From Candidatus Accumulibacter conexus (GTDB lineage Bacteria > Pseudomonadota > Gammaproteobacteria > Burkholderiales > Rhodocyclaceae): a DNA stretch of 61,118 nt. Location: the NCBI GenBank assembly GCA_017592775.1, contig JAGFNJ010000031.1, positions 1-61,118 on the forward strand. The letters run 5' to 3'. The stretch's first letter is position 1, and every line of letters begins with the position of its first letter. Below the pieces are notes generated by a model. It did no database searches. It saw nothing but the letters and a program-made list of their open reading frames with translations, and was not told the DNA's origin. This document shows, piece after piece, positions 46,841-58,421 of the stretch. Made by a program: the position numbers and the translations under genes.

Positions 46841-48325
46841 TTATTGGATCTTGCTGAGGGCGACGTGACGCAGCAACTCATCCACCGAGCTGTGCATGAC
46901 TTCCGTAAACGGCTGCGGATAGAGTCCCATCCCCAATGCGCCAATGGCGAAGAGGACAAAAACGAGGAACTCGCGGCCATTGATGTCGCTGAGTTCAGCG
47001 ACATGGTGATTCGCGACGCTGCCAAAAACCACGCGCTTGTACATCCAGAGTGTATACGCGGCGCCGACGATCATCGTCGAGGCGGCCGCGAAAGCCACCC
47101 AGAAGTTGTGCTCGACCGCAGCCAGGATGACCATGAACTCGCCGACGAAACCGGAGGTCGCCGGCAGGCCTGCGTTGGCCATGGCGAAGAGCATGAAAAA
47201 GGCGGCAAACTTGGGCATCGTATTGACCACACCGCCGTAATCCGCGATCAGCCGCGAGTGGGCGCGGTCATACATGACTCCGATCGAGAAGAACATGGCA
47301 CCCGAGACGAAACCGTGCGAAATCATCTGCACCAGCGCCCCCTCGACCCCCAGCGGGCTGAAGATGAAGAAGCCCAGCGTGACGAAACCCATGTGGGCGA
47401 TCGACGAGTATGCAACCAGTTTCTTCATGTCCTCCTGCACGAGGGCGACGAAGCCGATGTAGATGATCGCGATCAGCGACAGCGCAATGACCAGTCCGGC
47501 GAGTTCATGCGAGGCATCGGGGGCGATCGGCAACGAGAAACGCAGGAATCCGTACGCACCAAGCTTCAGCGCGATCGCAGCCAGGACGATCGACCCGCCG
47601 GTCGGCGCCTCGACGTGCGCGTCCGGCAACCAGGTATGGACCGGCCACATCGGAACCTTGACGGCGAAGGCAACCAGGAAGGCGAGGAACAGCCAGGTCT
47701 GCGCGGTCATGCCGATCGGCATGCGGTGCCAGTCGAGGATCGAGAAACTGCCGCCCGAGGAGATGAACAGGTACAGCAGTGCAATCAGGAAAAGCAAGGA
47801 GCCAAACAGGGTGAAGAGAAAGAACTTGAACGCCGCGTAAACGCGATTCGGGCCGCCCCAGATGCCGATGATCAGGTACAACGGAATCAGCGATGCCTCG
47901 AAAAAGACGTAGAAAAGGACCCCGTCGAGGGCCGAGAAGATGCCGTTCAGCAAACCCGACATGATCAGGAAGCCCGCGTTGTACTGCGCCACCTTGCTGT
48001 CGATCACCTGCCAGCCGGCCAATATCACGGTCACCGTGATGAAGCTGTTGAGGATGACGAAGAGCATCGAGATACCATCGACGCCGAGATGGTAGTTGAC
48101 GTTGAAACGTGGAATCCAGGGCTTCAGCTCGACGAACTGCATCGCCGGCGTGTGCAGATCAAAGCCGGTATAGAGCGGAATCGTCACCAGCAGGCCGGCA
48201 ACGGCACCGATCAGCGAGAGTGCTCGTGCCAGCGGTGCGTTGCGATCGGAGCCCGTCGCCAGAACAACCAGACCGGCGAGGATCGGAACCCAGATGGCAA
48301 GAGAGAGAAGCGGCGTGCCTGACAT
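46841..48325 (-). CDS. nuoM: NADH-quinone oxidoreductase subunit M
   Basis: 494 residues, antiporter-like membrane subunit. FFEASLIPLYLIIGIWGG with the conserved Glu, WLPDAHVEAPTGGSIVLAA, and KKLVAYSSIAHMGFVTLG carry the proton-channel Lys and Glu residues. ATG 48325 is 23 bp after nuoL. Confidence 0.97.
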   Translation of the reverse strand: MSGTPLLSLAIWVPILAGLVVLATGSDRNAPLARALSLIGAVAGLLVTIPLYTGFDLHTPAMQFVELKPWIPRFNVNYHLGVDGISMLFVILNSFITVTVILAGWQVIDSKVAQYNAGFLIMSGLLNGIFSALDGVLFYVFFEASLIPLYLIIGIWGGPNRVYAAFKFFLFTLFGSLLFLIALLYLFISSGGSFSILDWHRMPIGMTAQTWLFLAFLVAFAVKVPMWPVHTWLPDAHVEAPTGGSIVLAAIALKLGAYGFLRFSLPIAPDASHELAGLVIALSLIAIIYIGFVALVQEDMKKLVAYSSIAHMGFVTLGFFIFSPLGVEGALVQMISHGFVSGAMFFSIGVMYDRAHSRLIADYGGVVNTMPKFAAFFMLFAMANAGLPATSGFVGEFMVILAAVEHNFWVAFAAASTMIVGAAYTLWMYKRVVFGSVANHHVAELSDINGREFLVFVLFAIGALGMGLYPQPFTEVMHSSVDELLRHVALSKIQ

Positions 48326-48348
48326 ATCGTTCCCAGTCTTTCTCTAGC

Positions 48349-50445
48349 TCAGGCGCGCGTGACCCACAGGGTCATCAAGACGAACACGCCGATAATCATC
48401 GTAAAAGCGTAGTGGTAAATGTGACCGGTCTGGAACAGGCGAACCATGGTTGCAAGCCAGCCGACGAAGTGTGCCGAACCATTGACGATGATGCCGTCGA
48501 TGAGGCCCGCGTCGCCACCTTTCCACAGGCCGCGGCCGAGCAGCCGCGCCCCGCCGGCAAAGAACGCCTCGTTGAACTTGTCGAAGTAGTACTTGTTGTC
48601 GAGCAGCGTGTATAGCCAGCCAGCCCGCTCCTTGATCGCCGCCGGGATATCCGGACGCTTGAGGTAGAAGAACCAGGACAGTGCGACACCCAGAGCAGCC
48701 AGCCAGAAGACGGCGGTCGTCAGGGCGTGGGCGGCCATGGCGAAGGCGCCGTGAAAGTGATGTGCAAGTTCCTTCATCACCGGATGCGCCGTCGCGTCGA
48801 CGAAAATCGAAGCCTTGAAGTAGTCGCCGAACAACATCGGTTCGATCGCGACGTAGCCGATGATCACGGACGGAATCGCCAGCAGGACGAGTGGCAGGGT
48901 GACCACCCACGGTGTCTCGTGCGGCTTCTCACCAGGCGCAAGACCATGGTGGTGCGCATCATGTGCGTCGTCGGCATGGTGGCCGTGGTCTTCGTCGTGC
49001 CCGTCTGAGGAACCCGCGTGCCCGCTTTCCTTCGCCGGCGACGAATGGTCGGCGTGGCCATGCGGAGCCGCCGCCCTGCCGAAACGCTCTTCGCCGTGGA
49101 ACACCAGGAAGTACATCCGGAACGAATAGAAGGCGGTGACGAACACCCCTGCCATCACCGCGAAGTACGCGAAGCCGGCGCCGGGAATGTGCGACATGGC
49201 CACCGCCTCGATGATCGAGTCCTTCGAATAGAAGCCGGCAAAGAAGGGCGTGCCGATCAATGCCAGCGAACCAACCAACGAGGTGATCCAGGTGATCGGC
49301 ATGTACCGGCGCAGGCCACCCATGTTGCGAATATCCTGGTCATGGTGCATGCCGATGATCACCGAACCGGCGGCCAGGAACAGCAGCGCCTTGAAGAACG
49401 CATGCGTCATCAGGTGAAAAATCGCCACCGAATACGCCGACGCACCCAGGGCCACGGTCATGTAGCCAAGCTGCGACAGGGTCGAATAGGCGACAACCCG
49501 CTTGATGTCGTTCTGGATGATGCCCAGGAAGCCCATGAACAACGCGGTGACCGCGCCGATGACGATGACGAAGGAGAGCGCCGTGTCGGACAGCTCAAAC
49601 AGCGGCGACATCCGCGCCACCATGAAGATGCCGGCGGTGACCATGGTGGCCGCGTGGATCAGGGCTGAGATCGGGGTCGGACCTTCCATTGAATCGGGCA
49701 GCCAGACGTGCAGGGGAACCTGCGCCGACTTGCCCATGGCGCCGACGAACAGCAGGATGCAGGTCGCCGTCATCAGGGCGACGCCTTCGCCCTTGCCGAA
49801 GAGCTGGAGCGTCGTGCCAGCCAGTTCCGGTGCCTTGGCAAAAACGGCTGCATAGTCGAGCGTGCCGAAATGGGCAAGCACCAGGCCGATGCCGAGGATG
49901 AAACCGAAGTCACCGACGCGATTGACGAGAAAGGCCTTGAGATTGGCAAAGATCGCCGTCGGCCGCGTGTACCAGAAGCCGATCAGGAGGTAGGAAACCA
50001 GGCCGACGGCCTCCCAGCCGAAGAAAAGCTGCATGAAGTTGTTGCTCATCACGAGCATCAACATCGAAAAAGTGAACAGCGAGATGTAGCTGAAGAAGCG
50101 GTTGTAGCCGGGATCGTCCTGCATGTAGCCGATGGTGTAGATGTGCACCATCAGCGACACGAAGGTGACCACCAGCATCATCGTCACGGTGAGTTGGTCG
50201 ATCAGGAAACCGACTTCGAAGCGATAGTTGCCGGAGGTCAGCCACTGGTAAACCGGCCCGTTGTAGGTGTTCCCCGCCATCACGTCGCGGAAGATCAGAA
50301 ACGAAGCAAAGCAGCTGATGGCGACGCCGGCGATGGTCACCGTGTGCGCGACCCAGCGCGGGATGACGCGGCAGAACAGACCGGCGATGATCGCACCGAC
50401 CAGCGGCGCGAGAGGAACCAGCAGGTAGAGCTTTTGCATTTCCAT
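48349..50445 (-). CDS. nuoL: NADH-quinone oxidoreductase subunit L
   Basis: 698 residues, the largest antiporter-like subunit, with the long C-terminal lateral helix. FFGWEAVGLVSYLLIGFW, WLPDSMEGPTPISALIHAATMVTAG and KRVVAYSTLSQLGYMTVALG are diagnostic. Residues about 466-510 form a His/Asp/Gly-rich loop (repeated HADD and GHAD-like runs), common but variable in NuoL and possibly metal-binding. ATG 50445 overlaps the region just after the nuoK stop; a TTG two codons earlier would overlap it. Confidence 0.97.
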   Translation of the reverse strand: MEMQKLYLLVPLAPLVGAIIAGLFCRVIPRWVAHTVTIAGVAISCFASFLIFRDVMAGNTYNGPVYQWLTSGNYRFEVGFLIDQLTVTMMLVVTFVSLMVHIYTIGYMQDDPGYNRFFSYISLFTFSMLMLVMSNNFMQLFFGWEAVGLVSYLLIGFWYTRPTAIFANLKAFLVNRVGDFGFILGIGLVLAHFGTLDYAAVFAKAPELAGTTLQLFGKGEGVALMTATCILLFVGAMGKSAQVPLHVWLPDSMEGPTPISALIHAATMVTAGIFMVARMSPLFELSDTALSFVIVIGAVTALFMGFLGIIQNDIKRVVAYSTLSQLGYMTVALGASAYSVAIFHLMTHAFFKALLFLAAGSVIIGMHHDQDIRNMGGLRRYMPITWITSLVGSLALIGTPFFAGFYSKDSIIEAVAMSHIPGAGFAYFAVMAGVFVTAFYSFRMYFLVFHGEERFGRAAAPHGHADHSSPAKESGHAGSSDGHDEDHGHHADDAHDAHHHGLAPGEKPHETPWVVTLPLVLLAIPSVIIGYVAIEPMLFGDYFKASIFVDATAHPVMKELAHHFHGAFAMAAHALTTAVFWLAALGVALSWFFYLKRPDIPAAIKERAGWLYTLLDNKYYFDKFNEAFFAGGARLLGRGLWKGGDAGLIDGIIVNGSAHFVGWLATMVRLFQTGHIYHYAFTMIIGVFVLMTLWVTRA

Positions 50446-50447
50446 GT

Positions 50448-50753
50448 TCAACCCTTCAGGCTGTCCAGATCATCCACGTGGATGGTCTTCAGGTTGCGGA
50501 ACAGCACCACGAGAATCGCCAGCCCGATCGCCGCCTCGGCAGCAGCCACCGTGAGGATGAAAAAGACGAACACCTGTCCTGCCAGATCCTGCAGGTAATG
50601 GGAAAAGGCGATGAAGTTCATGTTCACCGCCAGCAGCATCAACTCGATCGACATCATGATGATGATCAGATTCTTGCGGTTGAGGAAGATGCCGACGACG
50701 CTGATCGCGAACAGGATCGCGCCCAGGATCAAAAAGTGGGACAGTGTAAGCAA
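50448..50753 (-). CDS. nuoK: NADH-quinone oxidoreductase subunit K (TTG start)
   Basis: 101 residues with three membrane segments and the conserved Glu in [14 protein letters not shown]. The homologous N-terminus [28 protein letters not shown] begins at a TTG at 50753, with AGGGAGG at good spacing just upstream; this gives the exact family length of 101. Longer in-frame sequence upstream is not conserved. It lies 2 bp before the nuoL start. Confidence 0.93.
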   Translation of the reverse strand: MLTLSHFLILGAILFAISVVGIFLNRKNLIIIMMSIELMLLAVNMNFIAFSHYLQDLAGQVFVFFILTVAAAEAAIGLAILVVLFRNLKTIHVDDLDSLKG

Positions 50754-50864
50754 GGTACCTCCCTGATTCCTTCTGCATGAGGTGGGGCCGCTCGCCACCA
50801 CCCGATCTTGTTCTGTAGTTCTCTTGTTCTCTGGCCGGTACTGGCCGCAGTCCGGCGGCTCAGC

Positions 50865-51467
50865 TCAATCCTTTTTCTCGGCGGGCATCTGCAGGACCCG
50901 ATAGCGATCCCAGGCCTTGACGAAGACCTGTTGCGACGGACTGACCGCCTTGCTCTGCCGCCTCTCGCGCTGCGTCAGTGCAACCGCTGCGACGATCCCG
51001 ACGAGGAGGATGACCGACGCCAGTTCGAAGGGGTAGACATACTCGGTGAACAACAGGCGACCCACTGCCTGCACGTTGCTGTGATCGGCGCTCGTCTGCG
51101 GCACCTCGGCCTCGAACAAGCCAAGGTAGTTCCCGCCGAGAACCAGTCCCATCTCGGCCACCATCAGCAAGGCAATGATCGAGCCGAGCGGGAGGTAGCT
51201 CCAGAAGCCCTCGCGCAGGCGGTCGAGATTGATGTCCAGCATCATGACGACGAACAGGAACAGGACCATCACCGCGCCAACGTAAATCAGCACCAGGGCA
51301 ATGGCGAGAAATTCCGCCTGCAGGAGCATCCAGATGCCACTCGCCGAGAAGAAGGCGAGAACGAGAAACAGCGCCGCATGCACCGGATTGCGCGAGGTGA
51401 TCACGCGCAGTCCGGCGATGACGAGGATCGCCGAAAGAAAGTAGAAAACGAAGGTCCTGAATTCCAT
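50865..51467 (-). CDS. nuoJ: NADH-quinone oxidoreductase subunit J
   Basis: 200 residues with five membrane segments, starting MEFRTFVFYFLSAILVIAGL. It contains the conserved LIYVGAVMVLFLFVVMML block with the pi-bulge helix that gates coupling. ATG 51467 is 12 bp after nuoI; the gap to nuoK is 111 bp, the widest inside the operon. Confidence 0.96.
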   Translation of the reverse strand: MEFRTFVFYFLSAILVIAGLRVITSRNPVHAALFLVLAFFSASGIWMLLQAEFLAIALVLIYVGAVMVLFLFVVMMLDINLDRLREGFWSYLPLGSIIALLMVAEMGLVLGGNYLGLFEAEVPQTSADHSNVQAVGRLLFTEYVYPFELASVILLVGIVAAVALTQRERRQSKAVSPSQQVFVKAWDRYRVLQMPAEKKD

Positions 51468-51479
51468 CGCGTCGCCCTG

Positions 51480-51968
51480 TCAACGATATTTCGAGTCGAG
51501 TTCGCGGTCGGCAGCGATCTGCGCTTCGTAGCGGTCACCGTTCGCCAGCAGCATCGGCTTCGTGTAGTAGAGATCGCCGCGTGTCTCCCCGTGGTACTCG
51601 TAGATGCGCGTCTCGACGATCGCGTCCACCGGACAGGCCTCCTCGCAGAAGCCGCAGAAAATGCACTTGGTCAGATCAATGTCGTAGCGCGCTGTCCGGC
51701 GCGAGCCATCGGCCCGCTGGTCCGATTCGATGGTGATCGCCAACGCCGGACAGACCGCTTCGCACAGCTTGCAGGCGATGCAGCGCTCCTCGCCATTGGG
51801 ATAACGCCGCAGGGCATGCAGACCGCGGAAGCGGAAACTCTGCGGTGTCTTCTCCTCCGGGTACTGGACGGTGATCTTGCGGGCGAACATGTAGCGGCCG
51901 GTTACCGACAGCCCCTTGATCAGTTCCTTGAGCAGGAGGCTGTTGAAAACGTCCTTCATCGAACCCAT
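51480..51968 (-). CDS. nuoI: NADH-quinone oxidoreductase subunit I
   Basis: 162 residues. Two 4Fe-4S motifs, [12 protein letters not shown] (about 67-78) and [12 protein letters not shown] (about 106-117), carry clusters N6a and N6b that pass electrons toward NuoB. ATG 51968, 10 bp after nuoH. Confidence 0.97.
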   Translation of the reverse strand: MGSMKDVFNSLLLKELIKGLSVTGRYMFARKITVQYPEEKTPQSFRFRGLHALRRYPNGEERCIACKLCEAVCPALAITIESDQRADGSRRTARYDIDLTKCIFCGFCEEACPVDAIVETRIYEYHGETRGDLYYTKPMLLANGDRYEAQIAADRELDSKYR

Positions 51969-51978
51969 GGCGAGCCTC

Positions 51979-53031
51979 TCACTTCCAGATATTCAGGGGC
52001 GACATCATCCAGCAGCCGACGACGACCAGCCAGATCAGGCAGAGCGGGATGAAGACTTTCCACCCGAGACGCATGACCTGGTCGTAGCGATAGCGAGGGA
52101 AGGTGGCGCGAACCCAGAGGAATATGAACAGGACGGCGGAAATCTTCAGCAACAGCCAGAGAATGCCATCGGGCAGAAAACCAACCGGTGACAGCCAGCC
52201 CCCCAGGAAAAGGATCGAGGTCAGAGTCGATACGAGAATCATGTTCGCGTATTCGGCGAGGAAGAAGACAGCAAAGGCCATCCCCGAATACTCGACGTGG
52301 AAGCCGACGATCTCCGATTCACCTTCCGCCAGATCGAATGGGGCCCGATTGGTCTCGGCGACGATCGAGACCAGGTAGACGACGAACATGGGCAGCAGCG
52401 GCAGCCAGTTCCACGACAGGAAGGAAAGTCCCTTGTCGGCGAAATATCCCTGCCCCTGCCCGCGAACGATGTCACCCAGGTTGAGACTGTTCGACACCAT
52501 CAGCACCACGACCAGCGCCAGGCCCATCGCCACTTCGTAGGAAATCATCTGCGCTGCCGAGCGCATGCCGCCGAGAAAGGCGTACTTCGAGTTCGAGGCC
52601 CAGCCCGAAAGGATGATTCCGTAAACACCGATCGAGGTGATCGACATGATGTAGAGCAGACTCGCGTTGACGTTTGCCAGCACCAGGGTGTCGTTGAAGG
52701 GGATCACGGCCCAAGCGGCCAGCGCCGGCGCAAAGGCGAACATCGGTGCGAGCAGGAAGACGGATTTGTCGCAGCCGGTCGGAATGACCACTTCCTTCAG
52801 CAGTAGCTTCAGGCCGTCGGCAATCGGCTGGATCAGGCCCCAGGGACCAACCCGGTTCGGACCGATCCGGACCTGCATCCAGCCAATGATCTTGCGTTCC
52901 CAGAAAGTCAGGTAGGCAACGGCGAGCAGCAGCGGCGCAATGATCAGAACAATCTTGAGCAACGTCCATACGAGCGGGAAGACCGACCCGAACAGACCCT
53001 GCAGAAACCCTTGCAGCGCATCGACCATCAT
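51979..53031 (-). CDS. nuoH: NADH-quinone oxidoreductase subunit H
   Basis: 350 residues, about eight membrane segments, forming part of the quinone chamber. [47 protein letters not shown] and [23 protein letters not shown] are invariant family blocks. ATG 53031 overlaps the nuoG stop by 4 bp in the ATGA form. Confidence 0.98.
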   Translation of the reverse strand: MMVDALQGFLQGLFGSVFPLVWTLLKIVLIIAPLLLAVAYLTFWERKIIGWMQVRIGPNRVGPWGLIQPIADGLKLLLKEVVIPTGCDKSVFLLAPMFAFAPALAAWAVIPFNDTLVLANVNASLLYIMSITSIGVYGIILSGWASNSKYAFLGGMRSAAQMISYEVAMGLALVVVLMVSNSLNLGDIVRGQGQGYFADKGLSFLSWNWLPLLPMFVVYLVSIVAETNRAPFDLAEGESEIVGFHVEYSGMAFAVFFLAEYANMILVSTLTSILFLGGWLSPVGFLPDGILWLLLKISAVLFIFLWVRATFPRYRYDQVMRLGWKVFIPLCLIWLVVVGCWMMSPLNIWK

Positions 53032-55355
53032 GCACGCTCCACGTTGATCGCACCGAACATGTCGCCGAGGGCCGCCGTCGATACATGCGCAGCTGCCACC
53101 CGAACACAGGCCGGCGGCGTCGTCTCGTCCACCTTGGCAGCGAGGACGGCCTCACCGGCGCCCTGTGTGACTCGCACCAGAACGCCATCGGTCAAGCCAA
53201 GCGCATTCAGCGTCTGTCCACTCATGCGCGCCGTCGGCGCCGCGGCATCCCGGGTCTGCTGCAACGCCGGCGCCCGACGCGCGAGCAGGTCCGCGAAATG
53301 GATCGGCACGTCGGCCACCCGCTGCAGGCCACTGCTGCTGCCGGAAAGCGCCAGCGGCAGCGCCGCCAGCCGGTTGTCGAGCCCACTGACGAACTCCGTT
53401 CCCGCGGCGATGATCTCGTCACGCACCTGCTCGCTCGAGTTCTGGTCGAAGCCCGCCAAGGAAAGCAGATTGCCAAGCACCCGCAGCACCTTCCATGCGG
53501 GACGTGCGTCGCCAAAGGGGCGAACGACGCCGCTGAAACTCTGGACACGACCCTCGCAGTTGACATAGGAACCCGAGGTTTCACTGAAGGGGGAAATCGG
53601 CAGCAGCACGTCCGCGTATTCGCGCGCCGAACCGTCGGCGAAGGGTGTCAGCATGACGACCAGGTCGGCCGCCTGCAGCGCGGCGACTGCCTGCTGCGGA
53701 TTGTGGCAGTCAAGCTCCGGCTCGACACCCAGCAGGAAATAGGCCTTGCGCGGCTGGGCGAACATGTCGTAGGCGTTGAGCGCGGTCGGAAAAGCCTTTG
53801 CCAGATGACCGCCAACGCTGTTGGCACCGTCACCAATGAAGCCACAACTGGCGCCGGTGAGCCGCGCGAGCTCATTCGCCAGCGAGTGCAAGAGCGTTGC
53901 CTGCGGACTCTGTTCGGCGACGTTGCCGAGAAAGATGGCGCGCTTGTCGCCCTCGACCAGGCTGCTGGCGATCACCTGGCTGACGCCGCAGGGCTCGACG
54001 TTCTCCAGACCGGCAGGAACCGGCTCGCCGCGGAGCAGTGCCGCCGCCTTCACGACGGCAGCCAGCGCCAGCGGCAACTCGGCGGGGGAAACCGTGCGCT
54101 GCGCGTGCAGGCGCAGGAGTTGATCGTCGCCAGTGACCGACAGCAGACTCACCTTGCCCCACTTCTTGGACAGCTGTCGCAGACGCTGCGCGAACAACGG
54201 ATGATCCTTGCGCAGGAAACTGCCGACCACCAGGGCGGCATCCAGATCCTGGATTTCAGACAAACGGAGGCCAAGCCAGGGAATGCCGGCAAGCTTGCCG
54301 TCAGCCGAGAAATCACGCCGCCGTGGGCGAAAATCGATACTTCCCGAACCCAGACCACGTGTCAGCTTCTGCAGCAGGTGCAGCTCTTCCAGCGTTGCCT
54401 GCGGCGACGCTAGCGCTGCCACCGACTCCCCGCCGCTGCGGCTGACGACATCCCGCAGCGCATGGCTGGCGTAGTCGAGTGCGACGTTCCAGGCGACTTC
54501 ACGCAGCACGCCATCGACGCGTATCATCGGTCTGCCAAGGCGTGCCGGAGAGTTCAGCGCCTCATAGGAAAATCGCTCCTTGTCGGAGATCCAGCATTCG
54601 TTGACCTCCTCGTTATCGCGCGGCAGAACACGCATGACGACGTTGTTCTTGACCTGCAGCGTCAGATTGGCGCCGACGCTGTCGTGCGGACTGATCGACC
54701 GGCGCCGTGCCAGCTCCCAACTGCGCGCCGAATAGCGGAACGGGCGCGAAGTCAGGGCACCGACGGGACAAAGGTCGATCATGTTGCCCGACAGTTCCGA
54801 GTCGACCGAGCGACCGACGAAGGTGGTGATCTCCGAGTGCATGTTGCGGCTGGCCATGCCCAGCTCCATGACACCGGCGATTTCCTGGCCAAAGCGGACG
54901 CAGCGTGTGCAGTGGATGCAGCGCGCCATCTCCTGCATCGAAATCAGCGGGCCGACATCCTTGTGGAAGACAACGCGCTTGTCTTCCTGGAAGCGGGACG
55001 CGCCGCCGCCGTAGCCGACCGCCAGATCCTGCAACTGGCACTCCCCACCCTGGTCGCAGATCGGGCAATCCAGGGGGTGGTTGATCAGCAGGAACTCCAT
55101 CACCCCCTTCTGGGCCTTGATCGCGAGCTCCGAATGGGTGAAGACCTTCATCCCGTTGGTCACCGGCGTGGCACACGCGGGGAGCGGCTTCGGCGCCTTC
55201 TCCACCTGCACCAGGCACATGCGGCAGTTGGCGGCAATCGAGAGCTTCTTGTGGTAGCAAAAGTGCGGGATATAGACACCCACTTGCTGCGCAGCATCCA
55301 TGATCGTGCTGCCGTCAGGCACCTGCGCAATCTTGCCGTCGATTTCGATTTCCAT
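53028..55355 (-). CDS. nuoG: NADH-quinone oxidoreductase subunit G
   Basis: 775 residues. An N-terminal 2Fe-2S ferredoxin domain ([15 protein letters not shown]), then [14 protein letters not shown] and a His-Cys cluster region, [13 protein letters not shown], then a molybdopterin-oxidoreductase-like domain without evident cofactor-binding catalytic residues. It carries several clusters in the electron path. ATG 55355 (MEIEIDG) is the family start; the frame upstream runs into nuoF. It is 11 bp after nuoF. Confidence 0.96.
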   Translation of the reverse strand: MEIEIDGKIAQVPDGSTIMDAAQQVGVYIPHFCYHKKLSIAANCRMCLVQVEKAPKPLPACATPVTNGMKVFTHSELAIKAQKGVMEFLLINHPLDCPICDQGGECQLQDLAVGYGGGASRFQEDKRVVFHKDVGPLISMQEMARCIHCTRCVRFGQEIAGVMELGMASRNMHSEITTFVGRSVDSELSGNMIDLCPVGALTSRPFRYSARSWELARRRSISPHDSVGANLTLQVKNNVVMRVLPRDNEEVNECWISDKERFSYEALNSPARLGRPMIRVDGVLREVAWNVALDYASHALRDVVSRSGGESVAALASPQATLEELHLLQKLTRGLGSGSIDFRPRRRDFSADGKLAGIPWLGLRLSEIQDLDAALVVGSFLRKDHPLFAQRLRQLSKKWGKVSLLSVTGDDQLLRLHAQRTVSPAELPLALAAVVKAAALLRGEPVPAGLENVEPCGVSQVIASSLVEGDKRAIFLGNVAEQSPQATLLHSLANELARLTGASCGFIGDGANSVGGHLAKAFPTALNAYDMFAQPRKAYFLLGVEPELDCHNPQQAVAALQAADLVVMLTPFADGSAREYADVLLPISPFSETSGSYVNCEGRVQSFSGVVRPFGDARPAWKVLRVLGNLLSLAGFDQNSSEQVRDEIIAAGTEFVSGLDNRLAALPLALSGSSSGLQRVADVPIHFADLLARRAPALQQTRDAAAPTARMSGQTLNALGLTDGVLVRVTQGAGEAVLAAKVDETTPPACVRVAAAHVSTAALGDMFGAINVERA

Positions 55356-55366
55356 CGTCCCGTACC

Positions 55367-56695
55367 CTAAGCCGTTGCCGTGAAGAAGCCGCTGCCGGCG
55401 CGCTGGACATCTACGGGCACGAGGCACTTCCTGTTTTCGATGTGGTAGGCGAACTCGTCGCGAAAATGCTTGATGAAACTCTGCACGGGCATCGAAGCGG
55501 CGTCGCCGAGCGCGCAGATCGTACGGCCCATGATGTTGGTGGTGACGCTGCCGAGCAGGTCGAGGTCGTCCGCCCGCCCCTTGCCATGCTCGATGCGATG
55601 CACGACCTTGTACAACCAGCTGGTGCCCTCACGACAGGGCGTACACTGGCCGCAGGACTCTTCATAGTAGAAGTACGACAGGCGCTCCAGGGCCTTGACC
55701 ATGCAGGTCGTCTCATCCATGACGATGACCGCACCCGAACCCAGCATCGAACCAGCCTTGCTGATCGAGTCGTAATCCATGGTGCAATCCATCATCGTCG
55801 GCCCCGGCACCACGGGTGCCGATGAGCCGCCCGGAATGCAGCCCTTGAGCTGGCGCCCGCCACGCATGCCGCCCGCCATCTCGAGCAAGGTGGCAAATGG
55901 CGTGCCGAGGGGCACCTCGTAGTTCCCCGGGCGATTCACATGCCCTGACACCGAGAACAGCTTCGTACCGCCGTTGTTCGGTTTGCCGGACTCGAGGTAC
56001 CTCTCGCCACCCATGTTGATGATGTAGGGTACCGAGGCAAAGGTCTCGGTGTTGTTGATCGTCGTCGGCTTGCCGTAGAGTCCAAAGGATGCCGGGAACG
56101 GAGGCTTGAAGCGCGGCTGCCCCTTCTTGCCTTCGATCGACTCCAGCAAGGCCGTTTCCTCACCGCAGATGTAGGCACCGTAGCCATGATGGGCAAAGAG
56201 GTCGAAGTCGAAACCCGAGCCGAGGATGTTGCGGCCGAGGAAGCCAGCCGCTCGAGCTTCGTCGAGAGCCTCTTCGAAGCGCTCGTAGATCTCCCAGACT
56301 TCACCGTGGATGTAGTTGTACCCCCGCGCCGCGCCCATTGCAAAGGCAGCGATCGCCATGCCCTCGATCACGGCGTGCGGGTTGTAGCGCAGGATGTCGC
56401 GGTCCTTGAAGGTGCCCGGCTCACCCTCGTCCGAATTGCAGACGACATACTTGTCGCCGGGAAAGGAGCGCGGCATGAAGCTCCACTTTAGGCCGGTCGG
56501 AAAGCCGGCACCGCCGCGGCCCCGCAGGACCGACTTCTTGACTTCGTTGATCACATCGCCCTGGCCGATGCCCGACTCGAGGATGCGGCGCAGGGCAGAG
56601 TAGCCGTCACGCTTGACATAGTCAGCCAGTCGCCAGGCATTGTCACCGTCAAGACCGACGCTCAGCATCGGATTGATCGCACCGAGAATCGCCAT
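55367..56695 (-). CDS. nuoF: NADH-quinone oxidoreductase subunit F
   Basis: 442 residues. The NADH and FMN sites are in [13 protein letters not shown] (about 59-71) and [16 protein letters not shown]-like [15 protein letters not shown]; cluster N3 ligands are in [12 protein letters not shown] plus a later Cys. It takes the hydride from NADH. ATG 56695 ([10 protein letters not shown]) overlaps the nuoE stop by one base (TAATG). Confidence 0.97.
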   Translation of the reverse strand: MAILGAINPMLSVGLDGDNAWRLADYVKRDGYSALRRILESGIGQGDVINEVKKSVLRGRGGAGFPTGLKWSFMPRSFPGDKYVVCNSDEGEPGTFKDRDILRYNPHAVIEGMAIAAFAMGAARGYNYIHGEVWEIYERFEEALDEARAAGFLGRNILGSGFDFDLFAHHGYGAYICGEETALLESIEGKKGQPRFKPPFPASFGLYGKPTTINNTETFASVPYIINMGGERYLESGKPNNGGTKLFSVSGHVNRPGNYEVPLGTPFATLLEMAGGMRGGRQLKGCIPGGSSAPVVPGPTMMDCTMDYDSISKAGSMLGSGAVIVMDETTCMVKALERLSYFYYEESCGQCTPCREGTSWLYKVVHRIEHGKGRADDLDLLGSVTTNIMGRTICALGDAASMPVQSFIKHFRDEFAYHIENRKCLVPVDVQRAGSGFFTATA

Positions 56696-57168
56696 TACTT
56701 GAGCTCCGCCAGCAGTTTGTCGATTTGCTCGGGATTCATCCAGCTGCACATGCGGCGATTGTTGACGATCATCACCGGCGCGTCACCACAGGCTCCCATG
56801 CACTCGCTTTCCTTGAGCGTGATCAGGCCATCGGGCGTCGTTTCGTTGAAGCCGATTCCCAGCTTCTGTTTCAGGTACTCGCCGGCGTCGACGCCGCCGG
56901 TCAGCATGCACGGCAGGTTGGTGCACACCGACAGCTTGTACTTGCCCACCGGCTGGAGGTCGTACATGTTGTAGAAAGTGGCGACCTCATAGGCGGCGAT
57001 GGGCGCCATGCCCAAGTAGCCGGCAACACATTCGATGGCCTCGCTGGACAGCCAGCCCTGTTCTTCCTGGGCTATGGCAAGCGCCGCCATCACCGCCGAC
57101 TGCTTCTGGTCGGCCGGATACTTGGCGATCTCGCGATCGATTCTCTTGAGGGATTCTGGAGTGAGCAT
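56695..57168 (-). CDS. nuoE: NADH-quinone oxidoreductase subunit E
   Basis: 157 residues, thioredoxin-like 2Fe-2S subunit. Ligands are in CTNLPCML (about residues 82-89) and [11 protein letters not shown] (about 121-131). It pairs with NuoF in the dehydrogenase module. ATG 57168 overlaps the nuoD stop by one base (TGATG). Confidence 0.97.
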   Translation of the reverse strand: MLTPESLKRIDREIAKYPADQKQSAVMAALAIAQEEQGWLSSEAIECVAGYLGMAPIAAYEVATFYNMYDLQPVGKYKLSVCTNLPCMLTGGVDAGEYLKQKLGIGFNETTPDGLITLKESECMGACGDAPVMIVNNRRMCSWMNPEQIDKLLAELK

Positions 57169-58421
57169 CAGCGGTCAATCTCGCCAAAAACAACATCCTG
57201 GGAACCAATGATCGTCACCACGTCGGCCAGCATGTGGCCGCGGGCCATCTCGTTCATGGCCGACAGGTGCACGTAACCCGGAGGGCGAATCTTCAGGCGA
57301 TACGGCTTGTTCGCTCCGTCCGAGACCACATAGACGCCAAACTCGCCCTTCGGGTGCTCAACCGCCGAGTAGACCTCGCCCGCGGGCACATGGATCCCCT
57401 CGGTGCACAGCTTGAAGTGGTGAATCAGTTCTTCCATGTTCGACTTCATCGCTTCGCGATCAGGCGGCGCAACCTTGTGGTTGTCGGACATCACCGGCCC
57501 GGGGTTCTGCCGCAGCCAGTCGATGCATTGCTTGACGATGCGATTGGACTGGCGCATCTCCTCCATGCGAACGAGGTAGCGATCGTACGAGTCACCGGTG
57601 ACGCCCACGGGGATATCGAAGTCCACCCGGTCATAGACTTCGTAGGGCTGCTTCTTCCGCAGATCCCAGGCGATGCCCGAACCACGCAGCATCGGCCCGC
57701 TGAAACCGCGTTGCAGGGCACGCTCCGGCGTGACAATGCCGACATCGACCAGACGTTGCTTCCAGATGCGGTTGTCGGTCAGCAGCGTCTCGTATTCGTC
57801 GAGGAGCTTCGGAAAGCGGCCGACGAAATCGTCCAGGAAGTCGAGCAGCGATCCGCTGCGCGCCTCGTTGAACGGCCGGATCTGCGCCGCACTCTTCCAC
57901 TTCGACTCCTGGTACTGCGCCATGCGGTCGGGAAGGTCGCGATAGACACCGCCCGGGCGATAATAGGCAGCATGCATCCGCGCGCCGGAGACGGCCTCAT
58001 AGGCATCGACCAGATCCTCGCGCTCGCGGAAGGCGTAGAGGACCATCGTCATGGCGCCGACATCGAGGCCGTGGCAGCCGACCCAGAGAAGGTGATTGAG
58101 GATGCGCGTGATCTCGTCGAACATGACGCGGATGTATTGCGCGCGGATCGGAACGTCGATCTGCAGCAACCTCTCGATTGCCATGCAGTAGGCATGCTCA
58201 TTGCACATCATCGACATGTAATCGAGGCGGTCCATGTACGGCACCGACTGGATCCAGGTCCGCGTTTCGGCCAGCTTCTCGGTCGCGCGGTGGAGCAGTC
58301 CGATGTGCGGATCGGCACGCACCACGACTTCGCCATCCAGTTCGAGAACCATGCGCAGAACCCCGTGCGCTGCTGGGTGCTGCGGCCCGAAATTGAGCGT
58401 GAAGTTGCGCAGTTCAGGCAT
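57168..58421 (-). CDS. nuoD: NADH-quinone oxidoreductase subunit D
   Basis: 417 residues, the 49-kDa-type subunit lining the quinone site. [25 protein letters not shown] with the quinone-site His, [10 protein letters not shown] and [18 protein letters not shown] are typical. It is separate from nuoC, as in other betaproteobacteria (fused in E. coli). ATG 58421 overlaps the nuoC end by 8 bp. Confidence 0.98.
   Translation of the reverse strand: MPELRNFTLNFGPQHPAAHGVLRMVLELDGEVVVRADPHIGLLHRATEKLAETRTWIQSVPYMDRLDYMSMMCNEHAYCMAIERLLQIDVPIRAQYIRVMFDEITRILNHLLWVGCHGLDVGAMTMVLYAFREREDLVDAYEAVSGARMHAAYYRPGGVYRDLPDRMAQYQESKWKSAAQIRPFNEARSGSLLDFLDDFVGRFPKLLDEYETLLTDNRIWKQRLVDVGIVTPERALQRGFSGPMLRGSGIAWDLRKKQPYEVYDRVDFDIPVGVTGDSYDRYLVRMEEMRQSNRIVKQCIDWLRQNPGPVMSDNHKVAPPDREAMKSNMEELIHHFKLCTEGIHVPAGEVYSAVEHPKGEFGVYVVSDGANKPYRLKIRPPGYVHLSAMNEMARGHMLADVVTIIGSQDVVFGEIDR

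Noticed and set aside
45569-48322. 917-codon plus-strand frame rich in Glu, Asp, His and Arg
   Set aside because: Antisense of the hydrophobic nuoN and nuoM genes, which produces charged shadow frames.
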